Shown here in pieces: positions 7,657-18,500 of a stretch of DNA of 64,000 bases; the stretch's first letter is position 1, and each line of letters opens with the position of its first letter. The notes under the pieces were generated by a model, which worked only from the letters and a program-made list of their open reading frames with translations, searched no databases and was not told where the DNA came from. Source of the stretch: VRUE01 sp963702175. GTDB lineage: Bacteria > Actinomycetota > Thermoleophilia > Solirubrobacterales > 70-9. The stretch is taken from NCBI GenBank assembly GCA_963702175.1, contig OY969721.1, forward strand, positions 1,922,001-1,986,000, written 5' to 3'. The translations under genes were made by a program, and so were the position numbers.

Positions 7657-9728
7657 CCGGCCTCCCTCCCGGTCTCCGGCTCGCCTGGGCCCTCACCGGG
7701 CTGATCGCGCTGGTTTCGCCCGCAGGCGCCGCCGCTTTCTATGGCAATGCCACCGACGGCGCCGCTGGCGCACAGCTCGTATCGGCCGACTACGCGCGCC
7801 TCGAGCAAGGCGACGACGCGACCGTCTTCGCGGCGATCTCCGCCGACGGCCGCTACGTCGCGATCCAGACCCGCGCGCGCAACTTCTTCGCCGACGACGA
7901 CCCCGACCCGCCGGATCAGTACCGGACCGGGGGCGTGTTCCGCTTCAACCTGGAGACAAAAGCGATGGAGAAGGTCGCCGATGGCGATCTCTTCGACGAA
8001 ACGAGCAACGATTTCCTGCGCCGCGGCGCCTCCAATCCCTCGATCAGCGCCGACGGCCGCTTCATCGCCTTCGCAACCGCGGAGCCGCTGATCGCAGCCG
8101 ACGTCAACGACAACATCGACGCCTACGTGCGTGACATGGCAATCTCGATCGGGAGCCCAGGTGCTTACGATCTCGTCTCCGCCCGAGACGGAGGCGACGA
8201 GCCGGCAAGCTACGGGTCGCCGATGGTGCCGTTCCCGGGGAGCGAACCAGGTGTCGAGCTGACCCGTGGGATGGCGATCAGCAGCGACGGCCAGAAGGTT
8301 GCGTTCCGTACGGAAGTTGCATCCGATCTTCCTTTGAGTAGCTCCGTCGACGTCCCCGCCGGTCAGGTCTTGATCCGCGATCGGGGGGCCGATACCACCA
8401 CTTTGATCACCGCCGTTCGCGACATGAAAAGCGGTGCTATGACGGAGCAGCCCGCCGGCGGGGCGCTGGGCGCTGTTCTCAGCGCGGACGGCACGACCGT
8501 GGCTTGGACCGGCCGCAATGCGGCGGCGCAGACGCCCTTCCTCGACGGTGAGAATCAGGATCCCAATTTCATCTATTACCTCTGGCGACGCGTTGCGGAT
8601 GGCTCAAGCGCGCCCACTCGCCGCGTCACCGGCCTCGCCGACCCCGACGACTCCGGCTGCCCGCCGGACGCCATCACGCTGTTCAACCAGACGTCGACCG
8701 GCCCGTGTTTCGGGCCGCTCACCGATCAGGAGGCGAACCGGTCTGGAATCACCGCTCAGGTGCCCGCCTTGAGCGGTGACGGCTACACGGTCGCCTTCGT
8801 TACGGGCGCCGGGCCACGCCCGATCGCCTTCACCGGCACGGGACTCGACCTCTACGTAACCGACATGACCCCTGGCCTGACGCGCAAGGAGGCGACGGTC
8901 GAGCTGACGCGAGATCCCGCTGACTTCAATGCGGCGACGAGCTCTCCCTTGAGCAGCATCGCGATGTCGGCGGCAGGGCGCTACTTGGCGATCACGACCG
9001 TTCGCACCAACTTCACCCTGCCCGCCCTGCAGCTTCTCGGCAGTCCACGGGCAGTCCCGGGTCCGCGTGAGCTATACCTCGTTGACCTCCAGGCTCGAAC
9101 GCTGGAGCGGGTCACCCACTCGATCTCAGGCGGCGACATCAACTCCGACGTGCAGAACGGCGTGACGCTCTCCGCCGACGGCCAACACATCGCCTTCACC
9201 TCCTTCGCCGACAATCTCCTCTTTGGCGACGCCAATCAGCGGCCGGACGCCTTTGTCGCCACCCGCCAGCCGGATCCCGAAGGGGGGCCGCCGGAAGACG
9301 GCTTGGGCGCAGGAGGGGCAGGGGCAACGATCGAAGTCAACCGCGGCGGCCCGCAGATCAGCGTCAGAGCGCAGTCGAGGCCCGGTGGCGGGATCCTGCT
9401 GACGGTTTCCGTACCAGCTGCCGGTGGCATCAAGGCGGTCGCGAAAGCACGTGTCGGCAAGCCACGGAAGCTTCGCACGCTGGCGGTCGAGAACGGTCGT
9501 GCCAGTGGTGACACCCGCAGCACAGTCCGCATTCTGCTTCGCACGGTTCTCCGCTACCGAGGCGAGTTGCGAGAGCGCAAGACGGTCCCGGGCCGCGTTG
9601 CGGTCAGCTACGTAGCTTCGCGTGGCGGCCGGCACGCCAGCGCCTCTGTCCGCGCCGTCTTTCGAGACCGTCTCGCCAAAGCACCAGGCGGAGGGCGTTC
9701 TCAACAGCGTCCTGGCTCTCGGGAGTGA
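7653..9728 (+). CDS. Secreted PD40/TolB-type beta-propeller protein
   Basis: 691 residues, starting inside the previous stop (ATGA). A signal peptide ends near AGAAAFYGN. The body is built of PD40 blades, visible as SADGRYVAIQT, SADGRFIAFAT, SSDGQKVAFRT, SADGTTVAWTG, SGDGYTVAFVT, SAAGRYLAITT and SADGQHIAFTS, each followed by a short loop with Asp/Asn residues. The last 120 residues form a basic beta domain (AVAKARVGKPRKLRTLAV) like the ends of the other secreted proteins in this block. TolB-like propellers bind peptides or glycans; no enzyme motif is present. Probably cotranscribed with the gene before it. Confidence 0.85.
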   Translation: MTGLPPGLRLAWALTGLIALVSPAGAAAFYGNATDGAAGAQLVSADYARLEQGDDATVFAAISADGRYVAIQTRARNFFADDDPDPPDQYRTGGVFRFNLETKAMEKVADGDLFDETSNDFLRRGASNPSISADGRFIAFATAEPLIAADVNDNIDAYVRDMAISIGSPGAYDLVSARDGGDEPASYGSPMVPFPGSEPGVELTRGMAISSDGQKVAFRTEVASDLPLSSSVDVPAGQVLIRDRGADTTTLITAVRDMKSGAMTEQPAGGALGAVLSADGTTVAWTGRNAAAQTPFLDGENQDPNFIYYLWRRVADGSSAPTRRVTGLADPDDSGCPPDAITLFNQTSTGPCFGPLTDQEANRSGITAQVPALSGDGYTVAFVTGAGPRPIAFTGTGLDLYVTDMTPGLTRKEATVELTRDPADFNAATSSPLSSIAMSAAGRYLAITTVRTNFTLPALQLLGSPRAVPGPRELYLVDLQARTLERVTHSISGGDINSDVQNGVTLSADGQHIAFTSFADNLLFGDANQRPDAFVATRQPDPEGGPPEDGLGAGGAGATIEVNRGGPQISVRAQSRPGGGILLTVSVPAAGGIKAVAKARVGKPRKLRTLAVENGRASGDTRSTVRILLRTVLRYRGELRERKTVPGRVAVSYVASRGGRHASASVRAVFRDRLAKAPGGGRSQQRPGSRE

Positions 9729-9735
9729 ACCGTCA

Positions 9736-9812
9736 GTTATTAACTGGTAACGATCCGGTATCTCTCTTGATAACGAGATGTAACGCATTCGTAGAAGTCC
9801 TGTGAAGTGGCT
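9736..9812 (+). promoter_or_regulatory. Seven-unit 11-base direct-repeat array (Pho-box-like)
   Basis: Units start at 9736, 9747, 9758, 9769, 9780, 9791 and 9802. All seven begin with G and six with GT; the best are GTTATTAACTG, GTAACGATCCG, GATAACGAGAT and GTAACGCATTC. One helical turn of spacing is typical of OmpR/PhoB-family binding, where dimers line up head to tail. The array ends 68 bases before the start of a PstS-like gene, as expected for a phosphate-controlled promoter. Confidence 0.5.
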
Positions 9813-9879
9813 TGACAGAGCGATTTCAGACGACAAACCTGGCGCCGCAAAGGTTCAGTCGACGAAAGGAATAACTCTC

Positions 9880-11745
9880 ATGAGCCGTACTTCCATGGCT
9901 CCACGAAGGGGCGTGAGCGTCGCTGTGGCAGGGCTTATCGCTCTGGCGCTGATGGTGCTCACGGCAACCGGCCTGGCCCCCCGCGCCAACGCCGCGTTCG
10001 AAACGGCCAAATGCGCAGGGCTCGACACCGCCGGCCGAGGCGCGTCCTTCGCCCGCGACGCGCACACCTGGTTCAACCAGAACTTCAAGGTCAACTATTG
10101 CGCCGGTACGCCAGGCTCTGGGATCATCGACGTCGCCTACGATGCCGCCGGCAGCAGCGCCGGACGGCTAGTGGTAAAGGTTCGCAACGACACGCCGCGC
10201 TTCGGCATGACCGACGAGCCGCCCACCAAAACAGAGGTCGAACAGATGAACACGGGCGTCGGCAATGGCAAACCCGCCGATGACGTCAACCCGAACGACA
10301 ACGGTGAGATCAACGTCGTGCCGGCGGCGGTCGGAGCGGTTGCTCCCCTCGTCAACTTTCCGGACACATGCGATCCGGAACTGCTCAAAGACGAATATCG
10401 AACTGTCTCCAAAGCGGAAATCACCGGCGATGCGACAAAGAAAGCGCTTCTCCGGATTCGCTTCCCCAAGGAGGAGTTCGAGGAAATCTGGGCACAGGGA
10501 TCCAGCGGCGTGCTGCTGCTCACCTGGGTCGATGTCTTTCCCGAACTGACCGGTTGCACGAAACCGATAATCCGCGTGGTACGTAAAGACGGATCCGGTA
10601 CCACGTTCGCCTTCAAGGACTACTTGGATCGCATCGAACCTGCCAGGAAATGGCTAACCGACTTTAAAACGCCCAACACCAAATGGCCAGGTGCCGAAGA
10701 AGGGACTGCCAGCGCGCAGTGTGCGGCCGGACTCCTCGTGCCTGGTCAAAAACCCGATTCCGAAGACCACCTGACCAGCGGTTGCTCGAACGGCAACGGC
10801 GCGCTTGTGCAGAAGCTGGCCGAAACCGATGGCTCGATCGGCTACTCGGACATCTCGACGGCGCGTGGCAACAGCCCAACGCTGGCTGTGAACCCGGCTG
10901 CCGCCGCGGTTCCGAAAGGCTCGTACTGGACCCAGGTCCCCAACGGATCCGACGAATTCAAAGAGCCGACATTCAACCCGAACGGTTTCCGCACAGACGG
11001 AGTCAGGGGCTCCAACTGCAAAACCACCCAGTTCGAAAACGTGCCGACGAGCACGCTGGGCGATTGGGAGAAAACGAGCGGGGTCAACTCTCCGACCGGA
11101 TTCGGCATCTGCACCCTGACCTACGGTCTGGTGTTTTCAGACAACGCCAAGGTCTGGGGTAACACCGAAGCCGAGGAGGCGAAGGCCAGGACGGTCAAGG
11201 ACTACTGGGAAAGCGTCCTTTCTCCCGGTACTCAGCTCGGCCTCTTCCCGGCTGACTATGCGGAACTGCCACCGGCCATCCTGGCGATCGCCAGGACAGG
11301 CATCGAAGGTGTCGATTGGGGACCCGGCGTCGGTCCTCCTCCGCCTGACGATGAAGACAAAGGTGGCGACAAAAAAGCCGGGACTGGCACGACTCCGGCG
11401 GTGAAGCCGAGCAACGTGTTCTCGCTGCTGCGCAAGTCGATCTCGTCCAAAACCGGTGGGGCGACCATCTCGGTCAAGCTTCCGGGTGCGGGCAAGCTCG
11501 AATTGGTTGCGACCGCGAAAAACGGCAAAAAAACCATCAAAGTCGCCAGCACCGTGCTGAACGCAAACCAGGCCGGCACCTTCAACGTGCCGCTGCGGCC
11601 CAGCGGCGCGGCGAAGAAAGTGCTGCGCGCGAAAGGCAAACTGCCGGTGAAGCTCGAGCTCACGTTCACGCCGACTGGCGGCGACGCGAACGAGTCGAGC
11701 AGCTCGCTGGTTCTGAAAATGAAAAAACCCGCAAAACGCGGCTAG
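9880..11745 (+). CDS. Large secreted PstS-like phosphate-binding protein
   Basis: 621 residues from the ATG at 9880, which has AAAGGA nine bases upstream; an earlier in-frame GTG (9802) lies inside the repeat array. After a signal peptide (VAVAGLIALALMVLTATGLAPRANA) comes a periplasmic-binding fold with the PstS hallmark RKDGSGTTFAFKDYLDR (about residues 233-250) and NGALVQKLAETDGSIGYSDISTARG. Residues about 490-621 add an Asp/Pro/Lys linker and a basic beta domain (KLPGAGKLELVATAKNGKKTIKVAS). It is twice the length of the true PstS at 21698. Lys and Glu codons are often AAA and GAA, unlike its neighbours. A strong stem-loop follows it. Confidence 0.82.
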   Translation: MSRTSMAPRRGVSVAVAGLIALALMVLTATGLAPRANAAFETAKCAGLDTAGRGASFARDAHTWFNQNFKVNYCAGTPGSGIIDVAYDAAGSSAGRLVVKVRNDTPRFGMTDEPPTKTEVEQMNTGVGNGKPADDVNPNDNGEINVVPAAVGAVAPLVNFPDTCDPELLKDEYRTVSKAEITGDATKKALLRIRFPKEEFEEIWAQGSSGVLLLTWVDVFPELTGCTKPIIRVVRKDGSGTTFAFKDYLDRIEPARKWLTDFKTPNTKWPGAEEGTASAQCAAGLLVPGQKPDSEDHLTSGCSNGNGALVQKLAETDGSIGYSDISTARGNSPTLAVNPAAAAVPKGSYWTQVPNGSDEFKEPTFNPNGFRTDGVRGSNCKTTQFENVPTSTLGDWEKTSGVNSPTGFGICTLTYGLVFSDNAKVWGNTEAEEAKARTVKDYWESVLSPGTQLGLFPADYAELPPAILAIARTGIEGVDWGPGVGPPPPDDEDKGGDKKAGTGTTPAVKPSNVFSLLRKSISSKTGGATISVKLPGAGKLELVATAKNGKKTIKVASTVLNANQAGTFNVPLRPSGAAKKVLRAKGKLPVKLELTFTPTGGDANESSSSLVLKMKKPAKRG

Positions 11746-11769
11746 TAAAGACAGGCTCCGGCTGCAAGC

Positions 11770-11800
11770 GGCGCCCGGGCTCTTCGCGAGCCCGGGCGCC
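11770..11800 (+). terminator. Stem-loop terminator after the PstS-like gene
   Basis: GGCGCCCGGGCTC at 11770-11782 pairs perfectly with GAGCCCGGGCGCC at 11788-11800, a 13-base stem with a 5-base TTCGC loop, 24 bases after the stop codon. There is no T-run, which is common for terminators in GC-rich actinobacteria. Confidence 0.8.
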
Positions 11801-11852
11801 GCGCCGGTGAAAGAAGGCTCGAACAAGTAAGTAAGTCGATTGGAAGGGGCAG

Positions 11853-13925
11853 ATGGACGATCAGCACAACGAGAACCAGGGCAAGCGCCGCAGCCGCCTG
11901 TCGGTGCCTGCGCCGAGCGTCGACTTCCGCGACATGACGAGCGCGGTCGGCGAGCGCATGGGGGCTCTCGGCCGCTGGTTCGCCAAGGACCCGCTGAGCA
12001 CGCTGCTGATCGTCGCCTCGCTGGTGCTGACCTTCCTCTTCTTCAACCTGCTCGGCGACATCCAGCCGAGTACCAGCGGCGAGCGCGTGCCGCTCAGCCG
12101 CGTCTTCAAGCTGGCCGAGCAGAAACAGATCCAAGAGGCGACCCTGCTCGACCAGGACGCGCGCGTGCTGATGGACACCAGGGGCGGTTTGCTCCTCTAC
12201 GCTGCCTACCCCGAGTCCGACGCGCAGACCTCGGCGATGGTGAGGGAACTTACCCAGAGCGGGGCGATAGTCCAGGTCGACCAGCAGTGGGACAAGCCGG
12301 CGAAGCAGATCGTCGTCCAGTTCCTGATCCCGATCCTGCTGCTGGTCTGCCTCTTCGTCCTCTTCACCAGGCTCGGCCAGGACGCCGGCGCCGGCGCCTT
12401 CGCCGGTTTCTCCAAGTTCACCGGCAAGGGGCGTAAGCGCGGCGCGGACGCACCCGGACGGACCACCTTCGACGACGTCGCCGGGGCCGGGGAAGCGGTG
12501 GCCGAGTTGCGTGAGATCCGCGACTACCTCGCCGACCCGAGCAAGTACGCGGCGGTCGGCGCCAGGGCGCCGAAGGGGGTGCTGCTGGTCGGCCCGCCCG
12601 GCACAGGCAAGACGCTGCTGGCGAAGGCGACAGCCGGCGAGGCCGACGCCGCCTTCTTCTCGCTCTCCGGCTCGGACTTCGTCGAGTCGCTGGTCGGCGT
12701 CGGCGCCGCCCGCGTCCGCGACCTCTTCGCCAAGGCGCGCAAGATGGCTCCGGCTCTGATTTTCATTGACGAGCTCGACGCCGCCGGGCGCAAGCGCGGC
12801 GCGGGGGTCGGCCAGGGAAACGACGAGCGTGAGCAGACGCTGAACGCGCTGCTGGTCGAGATGGACGGCTTCGGCGGCGACGCCGGCCTCGTCGTGCTGG
12901 CTGCGACCAACCGCCCTGACGTGCTCGACCCGGCGCTGCTGCGGCCGGGCCGCTTCGACCGCCAGGTGACGGTAGACGTGCCGGATGTGCACGGGCGGCT
13001 CGAAATCCTCTCTCTGCACTGCGGCAACCGTCCCCTCGCCCCTGGCACCTCGCTCGACGAGATCGCCAAGCTGACCTCCGGCTTCAGCGGCGCCGAGCTG
13101 GCCAACGTGATCAATGAGGCGGCGCTGCTGACCGTCCGCGAAGGCGGGGTCGAGATGGACCAGCCGACGCTGGAGGAGGCGATCGACCGCGTCGTCGCCG
13201 GCCCCGCGCGCAAGAGCCACGCCCTGACCCGCGAGGAGAAGTGGGTGATCGCGGTGCACGAGGCCGCGCACGCCGTCGTCACCACCTCGATCGGCCAGAA
13301 GGTCTCGGCGCAGAAGCTCTCGATCGTCGCCCGCGGGCGCCAGCTCGGCACCGCCGCCCACATGCTCACCGACCGCGACGCGGTGGTGATGCAGGAACCG
13401 GACATGCGCCGCCATCTGATCTCGATCGTCGCCGGCTTCGCCGCCGAGAAGCTCGAGTTCGGCGTCGTCTCGACCGGTGTCCACGACGACCTCCACGCGG
13501 CGACCGGGATGGCGCGCGAGATGGTCACCTCCTACGGGATGTCCGACGCGCTCGGCCCGGTGACGATCGGCGAAAAGGCCGGTGAGGTCTTCCTCGGCGC
13601 CTCCCTGCAGGAGCTGGGTTCGGTCGGCCCGGCGACGCTGGAGCTGATCGACCGCGAGGTCGAGCGGATCGTCGGCGCCTCAGTCGAGCAGGCGGAAACG
13701 ATCCTGCGCGGCAACTGGAATGCCGTCTACGAGATCGCCAACGCGCTGATCGAGCACGAGACGCTCTCCGGGGTGGCGCTTGAGGCCCTGCTCTCGCCGG
13801 TCCAGCCGACTCTGCTCGACCTTGGCGGCGGCGATGGACGATCCTCGGAGCAGCCGACACACGAGTTCGAGCAGCAGCGAGAGGCGACGCCCGAGGGCGA
13901 GTGGCAGGGGGGCAGTGACCAGTAG
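11853..13925 (+). CDS. ftsH: FtsH-type ATP-dependent zinc metalloprotease
   Basis: 690 residues, preceded by GGAAGGGG. Two transmembrane segments (about 50-68 and 150-172) flank an outside domain; then an AAA+ module with Walker A GPPGTGKT at 247-254, Walker B ALIFIDELDA, and the second region of homology ATNRPDVLDPALLRPGRFDR; then the protease with HEAAH at 469-473 and the third zinc ligand in VHDDLHAATGMAREM. FtsH extracts and degrades membrane and cytoplasmic proteins. The Walker B region reads DELDA rather than the usual DEIDA. Its last 11 bases overlap a secreted-protein gene, placing this protease at the head of an export-related operon, which is unusual. Confidence 0.96.
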   Translation: MDDQHNENQGKRRSRLSVPAPSVDFRDMTSAVGERMGALGRWFAKDPLSTLLIVASLVLTFLFFNLLGDIQPSTSGERVPLSRVFKLAEQKQIQEATLLDQDARVLMDTRGGLLLYAAYPESDAQTSAMVRELTQSGAIVQVDQQWDKPAKQIVVQFLIPILLLVCLFVLFTRLGQDAGAGAFAGFSKFTGKGRKRGADAPGRTTFDDVAGAGEAVAELREIRDYLADPSKYAAVGARAPKGVLLVGPPGTGKTLLAKATAGEADAAFFSLSGSDFVESLVGVGAARVRDLFAKARKMAPALIFIDELDAAGRKRGAGVGQGNDEREQTLNALLVEMDGFGGDAGLVVLAATNRPDVLDPALLRPGRFDRQVTVDVPDVHGRLEILSLHCGNRPLAPGTSLDEIAKLTSGFSGAELANVINEAALLTVREGGVEMDQPTLEEAIDRVVAGPARKSHALTREEKWVIAVHEAAHAVVTTSIGQKVSAQKLSIVARGRQLGTAAHMLTDRDAVVMQEPDMRRHLISIVAGFAAEKLEFGVVSTGVHDDLHAATGMAREMVTSYGMSDALGPVTIGEKAGEVFLGASLQELGSVGPATLELIDREVERIVGASVEQAETILRGNWNAVYEIANALIEHETLSGVALEALLSPVQPTLLDLGGGDGRSSEQPTHEFEQQREATPEGEWQGGSDQ

Positions 13926-15546
13926 AGCGGCAGTGACGCTGACGGCCCTCGCCGCTCTCGTGGCCATGCTGTTGGTCCCAGTCAACGCTCACGCCGCCGA
14001 TCCGATCTGGAGGTTGGAGCAGCCGCCGCCGCCGGAAGGCGCGCCGTTCAAGGTGCCGCTCGGGGCCCCGGGAGACCTCGAGTTCTGGAACCCCAACCGC
14101 GGCCTGCTGACGATCCAGGGCAACGCGACGATTCCGCGCGGCATCTACAGCTGGGATGGGCGGGGCTGGCACCAGCTCGCCACGGTCTGCGGCGGCCCCG
14201 GCGACACGGCGCGGATCGCTTGGGCGGGACCGACCGAGTTCTGGGTGGTGAGCGAACCGAGCCTGCCTCGGCGCGGCTCGGGGCTGGCGCTCTGCCGCTT
14301 CCTCGACGGTCAGGTGGCCGGCTCGTGGAGCACCCGCGTCGACGCCGCCGACCCCTTCCGTCAGATGATGTCAGCGACCTGCAACGGTCCCAACGATTGC
14401 TGGTTCGGTGGCGTCGGCTCCCAGGACGCGCTCGGCGAGCGGATCGGCGCCTTCCACCTGCACTGGGACGGGACCGACCTCGAGACCGTCTACGGCCCGC
14501 AGGGACGGGGGGTAAGCGACATGCAGTTCCACCAGGGGACGCTCTACGAGAGCACCCTGGTCGGCCGCTCGCCGGAGAACCGCACCGACCCGGTTGTCCT
14601 GGCCGAACCCGAGCCGGTGCCACGCCTCCTGCACACGATTGTCGGCGACTCCTTCGCCAACGACTCCTTCGTGCCGGCGCCGCTGGCCAAAGTCCCGCCC
14701 GACGGCAGCGAGCTGCTGGCGCTCGATAGCGGCGAAGGCGCGCTCTGGGCGGTGGGGGGCGGTGCGGCGTCGGGCCCTGGCGCGCCGCAGGGCGGAGCGG
14801 TGGCGCGGGGGCCGCTCGCTGCCCGCCTCGCCGGCGGCAGTTTCAAAGAGCTGACCCTGAGCGGCGCCAGCTTTGGCGCCGACGACCGCCTCGGCGACGT
14901 GGCGGCGATCCCGGGCACGACCGAAGCCCTGGCCACCGTGGTTCCCTTCGCCGATCGCCGCAGCGCCAACAGCAAGGCGACCGTGGCCCGGATCAAAGCC
15001 GATGGGACAACGACGACCACGCGGCTGCCAGCGGCGGGCGCGGGGCGCGGCAGCGCCGCGCGGATCGAGTGTCCCGCTGCGAACGAATGCTGGATGGTCA
15101 CCTGGGCCGGCTGGCTCTTCCATTTCAGCGACGGCACGCCGCTGGAACCCGACACCGACCCGGCCTTCCAGGGCACGATCGAGTTCCGCCCCAACGAGGC
15201 GGCCGAACAGTTCATTCCCGACCGCCTCCCGGTCGACGACTCGCAGCTCTTCGCGCCACCGGAACTGGAGCTGACGCCGAACGCAACATCGCCGGCGAAG
15301 GTGAGGCGGCTGCCGCCGCTGCTGCGAAAGGTGCGCTCGCGCCTCCGGGGCCTGCGGCTGACGGTGAGCTTCACCCTGACCCGGCGCGCCCGCGTGCAGC
15401 TGCTGGCCAAGCGCGCCGGAAGTACGGTCGCCCGCACCCCCGTCCGCGTCCTTGGCCCCGGCCGCCGCAGTCTGATCCTGCGCCTCAGCCGCGAGCGCTA
15501 CCCGACCCGGCTCGCCTTCAAGGCGAGAGAGGTCAAGCGAAGGTGA
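13915..15546 (+). CDS. Secreted propeller-like protein
   Basis: 543 residues from the GTG at 13915, which has AGGGGGGC directly upstream and overlaps the ftsH stop by 11 bases. Signal peptide VTLTALAALVAMLLVPVNAHA, then repeated beta units with Trp and Gly (IYSWDGRGWHQLATVCGG, PTEFWVVSEP, NDCWFGGVG, GALWAVGGGA, ECWMVTWAGW) suggesting a propeller with Cys pairs. The C-terminal 100 residues are a basic beta domain (RLRGLRLTVSFTLTRRARVQLLAKR) like those of the other secreted proteins nearby. No catalytic site seen. It overlaps the next gene by four bases (GTGA). Confidence 0.8.
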   Translation: MTSRAAVTLTALAALVAMLLVPVNAHAADPIWRLEQPPPPEGAPFKVPLGAPGDLEFWNPNRGLLTIQGNATIPRGIYSWDGRGWHQLATVCGGPGDTARIAWAGPTEFWVVSEPSLPRRGSGLALCRFLDGQVAGSWSTRVDAADPFRQMMSATCNGPNDCWFGGVGSQDALGERIGAFHLHWDGTDLETVYGPQGRGVSDMQFHQGTLYESTLVGRSPENRTDPVVLAEPEPVPRLLHTIVGDSFANDSFVPAPLAKVPPDGSELLALDSGEGALWAVGGGAASGPGAPQGGAVARGPLAARLAGGSFKELTLSGASFGADDRLGDVAAIPGTTEALATVVPFADRRSANSKATVARIKADGTTTTTRLPAAGAGRGSAARIECPAANECWMVTWAGWLFHFSDGTPLEPDTDPAFQGTIEFRPNEAAEQFIPDRLPVDDSQLFAPPELELTPNATSPAKVRRLPPLLRKVRSRLRGLRLTVSFTLTRRARVQLLAKRAGSTVARTPVRVLGPGRRSLILRLSRERYPTRLAFKAREVKRR

Positions 15547-18500
15547 ACGGGCGGGGGAGACACGTTGCCGGCTTCGTCGCCCTGCTCGTGTTGGCGCTAG
15601 CGGTCGCCGCCCCGGACAGCGGTCGGACGCAGGTGTCCGCGAGCGGGCCGCTGCCGGTGCTCGGCGCGGCCGACGCGGCGATGACGCCAATGGGCGCCGC
15701 GCCGGGCGGCGAGCCGGGTGAGGCCTGGGGCTACCGGCAGCTGCCGCTGGCGATCGGCGAGGTCCGGGTCGGGACCCGCAAGCTCGAGTTCGGCCCCGTC
15801 GTCAACGCCGGGTTGCCCGACCCGCAGCTCTCCTTCGTGCGCCACACCGAGGCCAACGGCTGGCAGGTCTTCGACACGCCGGTGGACGAGTCGGGCCATC
15901 CTTACCGGGGGCCGGTACCCAACCGGCTCTCGGCCCGGATCACCCACGCGGGGGGCGGCGTTCTGGTCGGACGGGACCTCCGCCGCCCAGTCGGCGAACA
16001 GCTCGTCGTCCTCCACCGCGATCCCGGTGGCAAATGGCGTGCCCTCGACGCGCCACCTCCGGAGGTGCTTCTGCCGGCTGAAGGCGAACAGCCGGCCGAG
16101 ACGCTGGCGGACGACAGCGGCTCGGGAGCGATCGCCGTCGCCGCTTTCGACGAGACCGGCGGCACCGGCCTCCTCTTCGGTCCCAAGGGGCGCTCCACCG
16201 CCGACGACGGGATCGTCCACTATGACGGGGAGAAATGGACTCCTCGCGAGCCGGTCCAGTTCCCACCCGGCTCCGAGAAAGACTTCGAGATCCTGGCGAT
16301 CGATGCGACCGGGCCCGCCAACGCTTGGGCGTTGGCAAAAGCCCACAAAGACCTTGAACGCTCGGTGGTGCTGCTGGAGCGGACGGGGTCGCCCGAAGGG
16401 TGGGTAGAGCGGCCGCTCGCCGGGACGCCCTTTGCCGCCAGCGACACCCCGGGCCAGGAGATCGCCGGCGTCGCGCCGATCGGCGGCGCGTCGCAGCCGT
16501 TGACCGTCACCGCCGACGGCGCCTGGATCGACCTGACGGCGACGATCAAAGGCGTCGAGCGCGATATCACGCTCTTCTACTCCCGCGGCGCCGGCGAAGT
16601 AACTGGATCCTGGTGCGACGCCGACCCCTGCGATGACTTGCTCGGCGTCAAGCTCTCACGCCAGCTCGGCTACCGCAGCTTCGCTTGGCCCGGAGGCGAG
16701 TTCGGCACCCGGGTGATCACCAATCCGCTCGACCCGGGCGGTGCCGAGAACAGCAACCGCGGCACTTACCTGCGCTTCGCCGAGGGGTCCTTCGCCCGGA
16801 TGCCCGGCGGTGGCGGCAACTTCCGCGCCAGCGGCGCATTTGCGAACGCAGACAGCGGCTGGCTGGAGGGACCGGTCGAGATCTCGGTCAAGACGCCTCC
16901 GGCGCGGCTGCGTTCCTGGCCGGTCTCGATCCGGGCGCCTCTGACCGACGTCGCCGCGGCGCCGGGCACGGCGCCGGGCGCACTCGGCTCCGGCGCGCTG
17001 GCGGCCGGCGCCGACGGCGCGGTTGTCCGCTACGTTCCCGGCAAGGGCTGGCGGCGTGAGTTCCTGCTCTCCTCGAGCGGTGCCGTCAACAAGTCGACGT
17101 TGCGGGGCATCGCCTGGCCGCTGCCGGCGCGTGCCTATGCGGTGGGCGACCGCGGCGCGATGTGGATGTGGAACGCGGCGGATGATCTCTGGGTCCAGGA
17201 CCCGGGCATCCCGATCGGCTTCGAGGGCAACCTGATGGACGTCGCCTTCGATCCCGCCGACCCGTTCCGCGGTTACGCCGTCGGCAAGGCGGGTGTGCTG
17301 CTCGACTTCGGCAAGGGCTGGGACCAGGCGGTGCTGCCGGCCGGATACGAGGGCGCCAACTTGACCTCGATCGCCTTCGCCGGCAGCCAGGCGATCGCCG
17401 CCGCCGGTGGCGACCTGCTCGTCAACGACGGGAGCGGCTGGCGGGTCGACGCTTCCGCCCATGCTCTGCTCGACGGTGTTCGCGCCGGCGGCCCGCGCCT
17501 CTTCGCCGTCGCCGGCCTGCCGGACGGTGGCGCCGTCGCCGCCGGCCGCGACATTGTGATCGAGCGCGACGGTCCCGCCTCGCCCTGGCGCTTCTCGAGC
17601 CAGCCGTTGCCCGGCTCGACCGCGATCGCCGCCGCCGCCGTGCGCGAGGGCGGCACGGTTCGGGCGGTCGTCTCGGTCGTCCCGCAGCTCACCTACCCAC
17701 TCGCGGACGACCTGCCCGAACCCGATCCCAACGTGCCGCCGCCGATCCCGCCTCCGTTCGGCCTGCCGGGCGACGGCTACCTGCTGCGCGAGACAGCGGC
17801 GGGTTGGGTGGACGAGCAGCGCACGGCCTTTGCGGCCTCCGGCGACGACCGCCCGCTGAAGAGCGACCCGGTCCTCTCCCTGCTGCTCGACTCCTCGGGG
17901 GAGGGCTGGGCGGTCGGCGGCTGGAGCGGTGACGCCGACTCGGCCGGCCGCGGGACCTCCTCCCGCAACAGCGCCGGCCAGGCGATCCGGGCGCGGGTGC
18001 GCACCGCCGCCGTCTTCCGCTACGGCGCCAGCGCGGCGGCGGCGCCGGCCGCTACGAGCATCCAGCCGGTGCCGATGCCGGCCGGCCCGGCGCGCTTCGC
18101 GGTCGCCGGCCACGCCCAGTGCGACGCCGCCTGCGTCGACCTGGCGCCGCAATCCATCGGCCCCGACCGCACCCTGGCGGCGGCGCTGCGCACGGTCGCG
18201 GCGATGCGAGGCGGAGCGGGCCCGCGCGCGCTGCTCTACACCGGCAACCGGGTCGGGAGCGGCCTCGGCGCCGCCGACGCGACGCGCTATGCCGAATTGC
18301 TCGGAGCCGAGCCGGCGCTCCCCGTCTTCCCGGCGCTGGGGTCCAACGACGCCGCCAACGGCCTCGGCGCCGGGCACTTCGAGGACGCTTTCGCCGGCTT
18401 CCCGGCGCCTCTGGGCTCGGGCGCGGCCCCCGCCGGCACCTCGACCGCAGGCATCCCCGGCGCCGCGCCGAGCGAAGGCGCCCGCACCCACTACGCCTTC

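Noticed and set aside
11742..13496. A 584-codon open frame on the minus strand opposite ftsH
   Set aside because: It is antisense to a clearly conserved protease, has an Arg/Gly/Asp-rich composition typical of GC-rich shadow frames, and no recognisable domain.
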